NCBI RefSeq assembly: GCF_016863495.1
Contig: NZ_BOOZ01000029.1
Coordinates: forward strand, 1-64,000
DNA from: Micromonospora andamanensis
GTDB lineage: Bacteria > Actinomycetota > Actinomycetes > Mycobacteriales > Micromonosporaceae
DNA length: 64,000 nucleotides
Reading direction: 5' to 3'
Shown here: piece by piece, positions 52,079 to 61,400 of the stretch
How positions within the stretch are numbered: the first letter of the stretch is position 1
Layout of the letters: every line of letters starts with the position of its first letter
Made by a program: the position numbers and the translations under genes
The notes under the pieces: generated by a model
Databases searched by the model: none
The model's input: only the letters and a program-made list of their open reading frames with translations
What the model was told of the DNA's origin: nothing

Positions 52079-54061
52079 TCAAGGGGCGGGGTGGCTCGGG
52101 GCGCGGTGTTGGGCCAGGGTCGCGAAGGCGGCAAGGGAATCGGGGTTGGCGAGGGCGCCCTTGGCGGCGGCCTGGTCGACGGGGGTGCCGGTGAGGATCT
52201 TTTTTACCGGCACCTCCAGCTTCTTCGCCGACAGGGTGCGTGGAACCGCGCGGACCTGGTGGATCTCGTCGGGGACGTGCCGGGGGGACAACGCGGTACG
52301 CAGCTCGCGGCAGATCTTCTTCCGCAGTTCGTCGTCGAGGGAGAGCCCGTCGGCGAGCACCACGAACAGCAGCAGCTCGCCGGCGCCGCCCTCGTCGTCC
52401 TCCAGATGTACCACCACCGAGTCGACGACCTCGTCAAGCCCTTCCACGACGGAGTAGAACTCGGCGGTGCCGAGCCTGACCCCGCCCCGGTTGAGGGTGG
52501 CGTCGGAGCGGCCGGTGATGACGCATCCGCCCCGCGAGTTGATGGTGATCCAGTCCCCGTGCCGCCACACCCCGGGATAGACGTCGAAGTACGCCTCCCG
52601 GTACCGGGCCCCGTCCGGGTCGTTCCAGAAACCCACGGGCATGCTCGGCATCGGCTCGGTGATCACCAGCTCGCCCAGCTCGCCGATCACCGGGGTGCCG
52701 TCCGGTGAGCGGGCCTCCACCTTGGCGCCCAGCGCCCGGCAGGTGATCTCACCGGCGTGCACCGGCAGCAGCGGGACACCGCCGACGAAGCCGGTGCAGA
52801 CGTCGGTGCCGCCGGACAGCGACTGGAGCTGAAGGTCGCTGCCGACCGTGTCGTACACCCAGGTGAAGCCCTCGGCGGGCAGTGGCGCGCCGGTGGAACC
52901 GAGGCCGCGCAGCGCGGCGAGGTCGGCGATCTCGCGCGGGACCAGGCCGGCCTTGCGGCAGGCCAGCAGGAACGGCGCTGAGGTGCCGAAGTACGTGGTG
53001 CCGGTCTGCTCGGCGAGCCGCCACATCGCGCTCAGGTCGGGGTGGCCGGGGTTGCCGTCGAACAGCACGATCGTCGCGCCCACCGCCGGTCCGGAGACCA
53101 GGAAGTTCCACATCATCCAGCCGGTGGTGGTGAACCAGAAGAACCGGTCGGCCGGACCGAGGTCGTGGTGCAGGGCGAGCATCTTCAGGTGTTCCAGCAG
53201 GATGCCGCCGTGCCCGTGCACTATGGGTTTGGGCAGCCCGGTGGTGCCGGAGGAGTAGAGCACGTACAGCGGGTGGTCGAACGGCACCGGAGTGAAGGCC
53301 AGCGGTTCGTCGGTCTCGGCGGCCAGCTCCGCCCAGGCCAGTGCCCCGTCCGCCGGCGAGTCCCCGGGGTCGAGGTAGGGGATCGACACGGTGTGCCGCA
53401 GCGAGGGCAGCGCGGCCCGGATCGCGGCCACCTCGGCGCGCCGGTCCACCGGCTTGTCGCCGTAGCGGTAGCCGTCGACGGCGACCAGGATCTTCGGCTC
53501 GATCTGCTGCCAGCGGTCGGTGACACTGCGGGTGCCGAACTCCGGCGCGCAGGAGGAGAAGACGGCACCGAGGCTGGCGGTGGCGAGCATCAGCACGTAC
53601 GTCTCGGGGATGTTGGGCGCGTACGCGGCCACCCGGTCGCCGGTGGTGACGCCGAGCCGGCGCAGCCCGGCGGCGACCCGCCGGACCTGCTCGCGCAACT
53701 GACCGGCGGTGAGGGTGACCGGCTCGCGGGTCTGCCCGTGTGCCACGACCACCGGCTCATCGTCGGCCCGGCCCGGCATCCGCAGCACGTTCTCGGCGTA
53801 GTTGAGGGTGGCGCCGGGGAACCACCTGGCGCCCGGCATGCCCCGATCGGCCAGGGTGGCGGTCGGCGGGGTGTGCGCGACGACGCCGAAGTGGTCCCAG
53901 ATCGACCGCCAGAAGGCGTCCAGGTCGGTGACCGACCATTGCCACAGGGCGTCGTAGTCGGCGAACGTCAACCCCCGGTGCTCGGCGAGCCAACGCAGGT
54001 AAGCGCCGATCCGCGACCGCTGGAGCACGTCCGCCGGTGGCGTCCACAGCACGTCCGTCAC
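52079..54061 (-). CDS. Acetoacetate--CoA ligase
   Basis: The 660-residue adenylate-forming enzyme activates acetoacetate (or a similar short acid) with ATP and CoA. It has the N-terminal ACS cap (FWRSIWDHFGVVAHTP, GARWFPGATLNYAENVLR), the P-loop-like VLYSSGTTGLPKPIVHGHGG, the GTSAPFLLACRKAG segment typical of acetoacetyl-CoA synthetase, GDWITINSRGGCVITGRSDA and the catalytic lysine near the end in TLSAKKLEVPVKKIL. GGAGGAG precedes the GTG at 54061. It may recycle ketone bodies or feed polyhydroxyalkanoate or acetyl-CoA pools. Confidence 0.93.
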   Translation of the reverse strand: MTDVLWTPPADVLQRSRIGAYLRWLAEHRGLTFADYDALWQWSVTDLDAFWRSIWDHFGVVAHTPPTATLADRGMPGARWFPGATLNYAENVLRMPGRADDEPVVVAHGQTREPVTLTAGQLREQVRRVAAGLRRLGVTTGDRVAAYAPNIPETYVLMLATASLGAVFSSCAPEFGTRSVTDRWQQIEPKILVAVDGYRYGDKPVDRRAEVAAIRAALPSLRHTVSIPYLDPGDSPADGALAWAELAAETDEPLAFTPVPFDHPLYVLYSSGTTGLPKPIVHGHGGILLEHLKMLALHHDLGPADRFFWFTTTGWMMWNFLVSGPAVGATIVLFDGNPGHPDLSAMWRLAEQTGTTYFGTSAPFLLACRKAGLVPREIADLAALRGLGSTGAPLPAEGFTWVYDTVGSDLQLQSLSGGTDVCTGFVGGVPLLPVHAGEITCRALGAKVEARSPDGTPVIGELGELVITEPMPSMPVGFWNDPDGARYREAYFDVYPGVWRHGDWITINSRGGCVITGRSDATLNRGGVRLGTAEFYSVVEGLDEVVDSVVVHLEDDEGGAGELLLFVVLADGLSLDDELRKKICRELRTALSPRHVPDEIHQVRAVPRTLSAKKLEVPVKKILTGTPVDQAAAKGALANPDSLAAFATLAQHRAPSHPAP

Positions 54062-54176
54062 TGGTCCACTCCTCCCCTGGCCCGGCACGACGCTGTGCGG
54101 TGGGCCGTGGCGCCATCTTGCCCTACCTCGAAGCGCCATTCTCCGCACCCGAGCCCGGCAGACGCATGTGCCCACT

Positions 54177-54204
54177 CCACATCCCCCGCAGCCGGGGGGT
54201 GTGG
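54177..54204. terminator. Hairpin terminator after the thioesterase gene
   Basis: Arms CCACATCCCCCG (54177-54188) and CGGGGGGTGTGG (54193-54204) form a 12-bp stem with one G-U pair and a CAGC tetraloop. It lies about 40 bases past the thioesterase stop on the minus strand. Confidence 0.75.
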
Positions 54205-54246
54205 GCGTGACGCATGGAGGCGCGCGACCGACACCGGATGTGCCCC

Positions 54247-54768
54247 TCAGGCTTCGCTGCGGGCCGCCTGGATCGCGCGACGGCGGGCCAGTCGGTGCGC
54301 GCGGCGGATCTCGGCCTCACGCCAGCGTCGCTCGTCCTCCGGCGTCTCCGGCAGGACCGGACGCACCGGCCGGGGTGCGCCGCCCACCTCGACCCCGACG
54401 AAGACGAGGTACGCGGTGGCCACCCGCACCGGCAACTCGTCGGCCGAGTCCCAGCGCTCGGCCATCACCCGTACGCCGACCTCCATCGAGGTCTGCCCGG
54501 TCCAGTTCACCTGGGCGTACGCGTGCACCAGGTCGCCCACCCGGACCGCCTCGGAGAAGACGATCTCGTCGATCGCGGCGGTCACCGCGGTACCGCCGCT
54601 GTGCCGCGCCGCCGCCGCTCCAGCCACGTCGTCGACGAACTTCATGAGCACCCCACCGTGCACTGTCCCGTACAGGTTCACGTCGACGGCGGTCATGATC
54701 CGACTGAGGGTTACCCGGGAGTACGAGGTCGGTTTGCCCGGCAGGGTAGTGGCGGGGTGCTCGGTCAT
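54247..54768 (-). CDS. Acyl-CoA thioesterase (hotdog fold)
   Basis: The 173-residue protein starts with TSYSRVTLSRIMTAVDVNLY and has the hotdog motif GTVHGGVLMKFVDDVAGAAA, where the Asp and His/Gly region forms the active site, plus VRVGDLVHAYAQVNWTGQTS. It resembles YciA/ACOT7-type acyl-CoA hydrolases. The basic C-terminal helix (RRWREAEIRRAHRLARRRAI) may help oligomerise. It is divergent from the next membrane protein gene with 23 bases between starts. Confidence 0.9.
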   Translation of the reverse strand: MTEHPATTLPGKPTSYSRVTLSRIMTAVDVNLYGTVHGGVLMKFVDDVAGAAAARHSGGTAVTAAIDEIVFSEAVRVGDLVHAYAQVNWTGQTSMEVGVRVMAERWDSADELPVRVATAYLVFVGVEVGGAPRPVRPVLPETPEDERRWREAEIRRAHRLARRRAIQAARSEA

Positions 54769-54791
54769 GTCGGAAACGGTACGGTGCGCGG

Positions 54792-55442
54792 ATGCGACAT
54801 CTGTGGAGCTTCCTCGCAGGGCTGGTGGTGGTGCCGGTCACGTGGGTGCTGGTCACCCTCGGTCAGGACGGGTCGGCCGACACCGTCAACCGGTGGGTGG
54901 AGATCGGCACGTCCAACACGGCCAACCTCATCGAGCCGGCCGTATACCTCGCTGTCGGTGGCATCGTGCTGGGTCTGCTCGGCACGCTGCGCATCTCGCC
55001 GCTCGGTCCGCTGGTGGCCGGGCTGCTGCTGGTCACCCCGTACGTCGGGCTGTTCATCGCGCCGTTCCGGGTACGCGAACGGATCCCGTCCGACTGGGGC
55101 TTCCTCGGTGACCCGCTGCCGCTGGGGCTGCCGGTGGAGAACGGAACGCTCTTCCTGATCGGCGTGCTGCTGCTGATCGCGACGTTCAGCGGGCAACGCT
55201 GGCGACGCTGGCCGGCCCCGGTGCCGCAGCCGGCGGGGATGCCTGACGCGTCGACGTCGGACCCGACTTTGACCGACTGGTCACCGGCCCCGTCGTCGGA
55301 AGGTGACACCGCACCGCTGAGCCTGGGCTATCCGGATCCGGATCCGACGCCCACCGAGCCGCTGCCCCGGCGTACCGGCGGGGGGTCGCCCTGGTCGGCG
55401 CCACCGGGCAACCTGCCCCGACGCGACGACGCCACCAACTGA
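54792..55442 (+). CDS. Membrane protein of unknown function
   Basis: The 216-residue protein has four hydrophobic segments (LWSFLAGLVVVPVTWVLVTL, LIEPAVYLAVGGIVLGLLGT, GPLVAGLLLVTPYVGLFIA, GTLFLIGVLLLIATFSG). A hydrophilic Pro/Ser/Asp-rich tail of about 80 residues follows. The topology is probably both ends inside. No family is recognised. It ends at a bidirectional terminator. Confidence 0.82.
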   Translation: MRHLWSFLAGLVVVPVTWVLVTLGQDGSADTVNRWVEIGTSNTANLIEPAVYLAVGGIVLGLLGTLRISPLGPLVAGLLLVTPYVGLFIAPFRVRERIPSDWGFLGDPLPLGLPVENGTLFLIGVLLLIATFSGQRWRRWPAPVPQPAGMPDASTSDPTLTDWSPAPSSEGDTAPLSLGYPDPDPTPTEPLPRRTGGGSPWSAPPGNLPRRDDATN

Positions 55443-55458
55443 CCCCGGTACCACCGAT

Positions 55459-55496
55459 CGTCACCTCCGCCCGACGGCCGTCAGGCGGAGGTGACG
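55459..55496. terminator. Bidirectional hairpin terminator
   Basis: Arms CGTCACCTCCGCC (55459-55471) and GGCGGAGGTGACG (55484-55496) are perfectly complementary over 13 bp. The 12-base loop contains GACGGCCGTC. It lies between the membrane protein gene (plus) and the acyl-CoA dehydrogenase gene (minus). Confidence 0.82.
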
Positions 55497-55516
55497 GTGG
55501 GCGTCCGTGCGGGCGG

Positions 55517-56680
55517 TCAGCCCTTGAGCAGTTGGCGGGCCATCACGATGCGCTGCACCTGGTTGGTGCCCTCGTAGATCTGAGTGATCTTGGCGTCGCG
55601 CATCATCCGCTCGACCGGGTAGTCGCGGGTGTAGCCGTACCCACCGAGCAGCTGCACCGCGTCGGTGGTGATCTCCATCGCGGCGTCCGAGGCGAAGCAC
55701 TTGGCCGCCGCGCCGAAGTAGGTCAGGTCGGCGTCGCCGCGCTCGGACCGACCGGCCGCCGCGTACGTCAACTGCCGGGCCGCCTCGAGCTTCATCCCCA
55801 TGTCGGCGAGCATGAACTGCACGCCCTGGAACTCAGCGACCGCCTTGCCGAACTGCTTGCGCTCGGCGACGTACCCCTTGGCGTAGTCGAGCGCGCCCTG
55901 CGCGATGCCGACGGCCTGTGCGGCGATGGTGACCCGAGTGTGATCCAGGGTCTTCATCGCGGTGGCGAAGCCGGTGCCCTCGGCACCGATCATCCGCTCC
56001 GCCGGGATCCGCACGTTGTCCAGGTAGACCTCGCGGGTCGGTGAACCCTTGATGCCCAGCTTCTTCTCGGGGGCACCGAAGCTGACCCCCGGATCGGACT
56101 TCTCGACCACGAAGGCGGAGATGCCCCGGGAGCGGGCGGTGGGGTCGGTCGTCGCGAAGACGGTGTAGAACTCCGAGACACCGGCGTTGGTGATCCACCG
56201 CTTCACGCCGTTGAGCACCCAGTGATCGCCGTCACGTACCGCCCGGGTGGTCATCGCCGCCGCGTCGCTGCCGGCCTCCGGCTCGGACAGGCAGTACGAG
56301 AACATCGCCTCGCCGCTGGCGACAGGTGTCAGGTAGCGGCTCTTGAGCTCGTCGGAGCCGGCCAGCAGCAGCGGCATGGTGCCCAGCTTGTTCACCGCCG
56401 GGATAAGCGAGGACGAGGCGCAGGCCCGGGCAACCTCCTCGATCACGATCGCCGTGGCCAGCGCGTCCGCGCCGGCACCGCCGTACTCGACCGGGATGTG
56501 CGGGGCGTGGAAGTCGGCAGCCCGAAGTGCGTCGTACGACGCCTTCGGGAACTCACCTGTCTCATCCGCCTCGGCGGCGTGCGGAGCCACCTTGGCCGCA
56601 CAGACCTCGCGGACCGCTTCCCGGATCGCCTCGTGCTCCTCGGGCAGGCGGTACGCGTCAAACGACTGCTCTGCGGCCAT
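55517..56680 (-). CDS. Acyl-CoA dehydrogenase
   Basis: The 387-residue flavoenzyme catalyses alpha,beta-dehydrogenation of an acyl-CoA. Signatures are CLSEPEAGSDAAAMTTRA, the FAD/substrate contacts VLNGVKRWITNAG, ERKQFGKAVAEFQGVQFMLA, QLLGGYGYTRDYPVERMMRD and the catalytic Glu in QIYEGTNQVQRIVMARQLL. This is the short-chain/isovaleryl type placement of Glu near residue 367. GGGGAGGGG precedes the ATG. The position matches fadE25 (Rv3274c). Confidence 0.95.
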   Translation of the reverse strand: MAAEQSFDAYRLPEEHEAIREAVREVCAAKVAPHAAEADETGEFPKASYDALRAADFHAPHIPVEYGGAGADALATAIVIEEVARACASSSLIPAVNKLGTMPLLLAGSDELKSRYLTPVASGEAMFSYCLSEPEAGSDAAAMTTRAVRDGDHWVLNGVKRWITNAGVSEFYTVFATTDPTARSRGISAFVVEKSDPGVSFGAPEKKLGIKGSPTREVYLDNVRIPAERMIGAEGTGFATAMKTLDHTRVTIAAQAVGIAQGALDYAKGYVAERKQFGKAVAEFQGVQFMLADMGMKLEAARQLTYAAAGRSERGDADLTYFGAAAKCFASDAAMEITTDAVQLLGGYGYTRDYPVERMMRDAKITQIYEGTNQVQRIVMARQLLKG

Positions 56681-56708
56681 GTCGGCCCCTCCCCTTCACC
56701 GCTATCAT

Positions 56709-56750
56709 GCGCAGTCTGTAGCGTCACCTGGACGCCCACCGCGCAGACTG
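56709..56750. promoter_or_regulatory. Paired GCGCAG(T/A)CTG motifs upstream of the acyl-CoA dehydrogenase
   Basis: GCGCAGTCTG (56709-56718) and GCGCAGACTG (56741-56750) recur 32 bases apart within 30-70 bases upstream of the start. Their CAGTCTG/CAGACTG cores are also mutually inverted. A TetR- or GntR-type fatty-acid regulator could bind. The shared intergenic region also serves the divergent UDP-sugar dehydrogenase. Confidence 0.35.
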
Positions 56751-56931
56751 AAGGATAACGACCACAGTTCAGGTGATGTTACCGGCGCGTAGGCTGGGCT
56801 ATGACGAAGCCCCGATGCCGCTCGGCGATGATGGGACCCAGCAGACGAACCACCTCTCCGGCGCCCTGCCCTGGCGCCGCAGCGGAACGCGACGCAACCA
56901 CGCGGCGCCAGTGCGAGCGGAGAAGACAGGC

Positions 56932-58359
56932 GTGACCATCCCGTACCCGAACACCCAGCCGGTGCCCGCCATCGCGGCGGTCACGCCCCCCTCGGGCGCG
57001 TCCCGGCCGCGGGTGACCTTCCTGGGCACCGGCTACCTTGGCGCGACCTACGCCATCTGCTACGCCGAACTCGGCTACGAGGTGCTCGGGTTCGACGTCG
57101 ACGCAGACAAGATCGCCAAGCTGAACGCCGGAGAGGTGCCGATCCACGAGCCCGGCCTGGACGAGCTGCTGCGCCGCAACCTGGCCGCCGGCCGGCTGCG
57201 GTTCAGCACCGACATCGCCGAGACCGCCGCCTTCGGTGACGTGCACTTCATCTGCGTCGGCACCCCGCAGCGGGCCGACGGGATGGGTGCCGACCTGTCG
57301 TACGTCGAGGCGTCGGTCACCAGCCTGGCCCAGCACCTGACCCGCAAGGCGCTCATCGTCGGCAAGTCCACGGTCCCGGTCGGCACCGCCGAGTGGGTGG
57401 AGCAACTCGTGGGCAAGCACACCCCCGCCGACCTCGGCGTCGAGGTGGCCTGGAGCCCGGAGTTCCTCCAGGAGGGCTTCGCCGTCGACGATGTGCTCCG
57501 ACCCAACCGCATCGTGGTAGGCGTCAAGAGCGAATGGGCCAACGGCATGCTCTACGCCGCCCACAAGGGTGTGTTCGACCTGGCCGCCACCGAGGACCGC
57601 GAGGTACCCCTGGTGGTCACCGACTTCGCCACCGCCGAGCTGGTGAAGGTCGCCGCGAACGCCTTCCTCGCCACCAAGATCTCCTTCATCAACGCGATGG
57701 CCGAGGTCTGCGAGGCCTCCAGCGGTGACGTCACCCAGCTCGCCCGCGCCATCGGCTACGACCCCCGCATCGGCAACCGCTTCCTCCAGGCCGGGCTCGG
57801 CTTCGGCGGCGCCTGCCTGCCCAAGGACATCCGCGCCTTCCAGGCCCGCGCCCAGGAACTCGGCGCCGGCGAGGCACTGCGCTTCCTGCACGAGGTCGAC
57901 CTGATCAACCTGCGGCGCCGGACCCGTGTCCTGCAACTCGCCGCCGACCTGCTCGGCCGCCGCTCCGGCCCGGCCGGCCCGGACCTGTCCGGCACCCGGA
58001 TCGCCGTGCTCGGCGCCACCTTCAAACCCAACACCGACGACGTACGCGACGCCCCCGCCCTCGCGGTGGCCGCCCTGCTCCACAAGGCCGGCGCCGACGT
58101 CCACGTCTACGACCCTCAGGGCATGGACAACGCCAGGCGGGCCGTACCTGAACTCAGCTACGAAGCCGACATCGCCGAGGCGGTCACCGGCGCCGACCTG
58201 GTCTGCGTCCTCACCGAATGGGCCGACTTCCGCAACGCCGACCCCGGCCTCCTCGGCGACCTCGTCGCCGGCCGCCGCGTGGTCGACGCCCGCAACTGCC
58301 TCGACTCGGCACTGTGGACCCAGGCCGGCTGGGAGTACCGGGGCATGGGGCGGCCATGA
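56932..58359 (+). CDS. UDP-glucose/GDP-mannose dehydrogenase family protein
   Basis: The 475-residue NAD-dependent enzyme oxidises a nucleotide sugar twice to the uronic acid, most likely UDP-glucose to UDP-glucuronate. It has the Rossmann loop VTFLGTGYLGATYAICYAEL, HEPGLDELL, FICVGTPQ, the central helix region LVKVAANAFLATKISFINAM and the catalytic Cys in GFGGACLPKDIRAF. VLGATFKPNTDDVRDAPALA lies in the C-terminal domain. The GTG at 56932 follows GCGGAGAAG; a longer reading to an upstream ATG would add unconserved sequence. Confidence 0.93.
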   Translation: MTIPYPNTQPVPAIAAVTPPSGASRPRVTFLGTGYLGATYAICYAELGYEVLGFDVDADKIAKLNAGEVPIHEPGLDELLRRNLAAGRLRFSTDIAETAAFGDVHFICVGTPQRADGMGADLSYVEASVTSLAQHLTRKALIVGKSTVPVGTAEWVEQLVGKHTPADLGVEVAWSPEFLQEGFAVDDVLRPNRIVVGVKSEWANGMLYAAHKGVFDLAATEDREVPLVVTDFATAELVKVAANAFLATKISFINAMAEVCEASSGDVTQLARAIGYDPRIGNRFLQAGLGFGGACLPKDIRAFQARAQELGAGEALRFLHEVDLINLRRRTRVLQLAADLLGRRSGPAGPDLSGTRIAVLGATFKPNTDDVRDAPALAVAALLHKAGADVHVYDPQGMDNARRAVPELSYEADIAEAVTGADLVCVLTEWADFRNADPGLLGDLVAGRRVVDARNCLDSALWTQAGWEYRGMGRP

Positions 58360-58469
58360 TCGCGTTCTCCGGTGATACTGGCGCTTGACCCGCCGACAAC
58401 TGTCGAATTCCCGGCCCGCTTTGGGCATGCTGCGACAGTGGGAATCCACAGTGCGGGTGGAGGGGTGTC

Positions 58470-61400
58470 GTGGCGAACTTTCAGTGCCCTTCGTGCGGCC
58501 GGGAGATCAAGCCGGCGGTTCGCTGCCCGCACTGCGGAGCGCACCAGCCACAATGGGCCGAGCACCTGGCGGAGATCGAACGCTCGATCGCGGAGCTGAA
58601 GGCCCGCGAGGCCGCCATCGCCCGGGAACAACGACAGCTCGCCGCCAAGATGCAGGCGGCGCTCTTCCAGCGCGACATCCTCTCGCACGCCGGCAGTCAA
58701 GGAGACGAGCGGATCCGGCAGGCCAGCCGGCCGCGTCGCGTGTTACGCCGTCGGCCACCGCGCCGCCCCTCATCCGACGGTGCCTCGCCGCCTCGCGACG
58801 GTGCGGTCCCGCCACCGCGGGACGGCGCGTTTCCGCCACCTCGGGTACCCCGCCAGGGCACCACGGGTGTCCAGGAGCCACCGCCACCTACCGAACCTGT
58901 CTGGCTGGACGTCGACGACCCTGAGCACCCGCCGGAGGCGTCCTCGCGGGAGGTCCAGAACATCCCGCTCGGCCTCGGCGCGCTGCTGCTCGGCGTCGCC
59001 GCCGTGGTGTTCGCCGTGGTCGCCACCAGCTCGATGGACGCGCTGGCCCGCCTCGGCATCCTGCTGCTCGCGACAGTCCTCATGCTGCTCGCTCCGCCGG
59101 TGCTGGTCCGGCGTGGACTGACCTCCACGGCCGAGACCATCGCGGCCGTGGGCCTGCTCCTGGTTCCCCTGACCGGGTACGCCCTCTGGGCGGTGGACCG
59201 GATCGGCAACGGCGGTGCTTCCGGCACGGTCTTCGCCGGAGTGATCTTCGCGGTCACCGCCGCCGTCTCGGTCGGCTACGCCGGGTGGACCAGGCTGCGC
59301 GCGCCCCGGTTCGCCACCGTGCTGGCCGCCCAGCCGGTGGTGCCACTGCTGGCGTACGACCGGATCACCGGACCGGCGGGCTGGGCCCTGGTGCTGACAG
59401 TTGTCGCGTTGCTCGACCTGTGGCTGGCCCGCTCCCCGGTCACCGTGGAGCAGCCGCTCACCGACGCGGCGGCCGACTCCGGCCGGCCGAGCGCGCCCCG
59501 GCAGCGTTCGGCCGAGGAGAACCCGTCCGACGGCAGGCCGGAGGCGGCCCCGGAGGAGGGCGGTGAGCTGCTGGACCTCACCGTCGGCGGCGCCGCGACC
59601 GCACCAACCCGACCGGTGCCGGGGCTGCGGGAACTGACCTGGGCGCTGCACGGGGTGGCGGTCGCCGTCGCCCTGGCGTACGCGGTGACCGCCCTGCTGC
59701 GGACCACCACCGTGCCGGGCGCGGCCGGCACCGGACTGGTGCTGCTCCTCGCCGCCACCGTCTGCCTGGCCGGGACGCTTGTGCTCCGCCGTCCGCCCCT
59801 GCCCGACCTGGGCGCGGGCGTGTTCACCCTCGCCGTCATCGGTGCCCTGGGCCGGGTCGCCTCGGTGGCACTTCCGGGCCGCGCCCTGCTGCTGATCGCG
59901 CTGGTCATCACGGTCACCGGGCTCGCGGTCCGGGCGGTACCCGAATCCGTCCGCCGGGGCCCGCAGCTGGCCTCCGCGGTGGCGCTGACGGTCAGCGGGG
60001 TGGTGGTCGCCGGCAGCGCGTTGCGCGCCGGAATCGCCCCGGTCCAGGCCGCGCTGCCGGCCTGGGCGGCGGACCTCGACAGGTACCCGGCCGAGCTGGC
60101 CGCCGCCGTGGGACCGGCCGCCTGGCAGCTCGCCGCCAGCGCCTTTCTGCTGACCGTGGCCGCGGTGCTGGCCCTGCCGCCGGAGATCCGACGTGAGTTC
60201 GCGGTGACCGGCGCGGCGCTCACCGCGCTGGCCGTACCGGCCTCCTTCGGACTGGCCTGGGCGTGGGCGCCGTGGTCGATGGTGCTTACCGCTATCGGTA
60301 TCGGGGCGGCCGGCCTCTCCGCCCGTACCCCCCGCGCCGCGCTGGCGCACGCGGTGGGCGCCGCCGTGGTCGGGCTCGCCGGTGCCGGCGCGGCCCTCGC
60401 CCGACCGGCGTTGACCGCCGCGGTGCTGCTCACCTTCGTCGTGGCCGGTGCGCTGATCGCCGCCGCCCCCCGGATCCGGCTCGCCCCGGCGGCTGCGGAC
60501 ACCGTCTCGGCCTGGGCTGCCGGGGGTGCCGCCTTCGCCCTGCCCGGAGCAGTGGCCGCCTTCGTCGCGGCCACCCTCCCGGTCGACGCCACGCCGACCC
60601 CGGCGAGCCTGCGCGAGGCGACCGTGCCGGTGCTCGCGGCCAGCTTCCTCGCCGTCTGCGTCACGCTCGGCTACGCCGCCATCGTGCAGGTGTCGCAACG
60701 CCAAATCCCCGTACCGCTGTCGGTCGGCACCGGCCTGGGTGCCTTGGTTGTCGCCGCGGCCGGATTCGGCTCACCGGGTGCCACCGTGGCGGACGCCTGG
60801 GTCGGCGCGCTGCTGCTGGTCTCCGCGGTGCTGCTGTTCCTGGCCCCCTCGATCGACACCGGTCGCCGCTCCGATCTCACATTGGACGGCTCCGACCTGG
60901 CAGCCGCCGCGGTGACCGCCGCGCTTGTCGCCACTCTGCTGCGGATCGGCACGGTGCTCGCACCGGCCGGGCAGCTCGCCGTCGCCGCCGCACTGGTCCT
61001 GGTGGTGGCCGTCGCGGCCCGGGCGATGCCCGAGGAGTGGCGCCGAGGGCCGGTGCTCGGCCTCACCATCGGTGGAGTGCTGATCGGGCTGCTCGCCGGC
61101 TGGATGGCGCTACGCGGCGGTGTCGGCGTGCTGGCCACACCCGGCCCGATCTGGAACGGCGACCTCAGCGGCTGGCCGGCCGCGCCGACCGGCGGTACGA
61201 CCTGGCAGGGCCCGATCGCCCTGGTGCTGCTCGCGATCGCGGCGGGCATCCTGCTGCCGCCGCCCTGGCGTTACGACGTGGCCGGAGTGGCGGTCGTGCT
61301 CGCCACCATCGGCGCTCCCGCCGCGTTCGAGCTGTCCTGGTGGTCGCCGGTCCTGATCGGCGGCATGGTCGCCACCATCTTCGGGATGGCCGCGGTCGCC

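Noticed and set aside
55517..58359. Fatty-acid and UDP-sugar genes as one divergent regulon
   Set aside because: They share only the intergenic region; no common pathway or convincing shared operator is visible.
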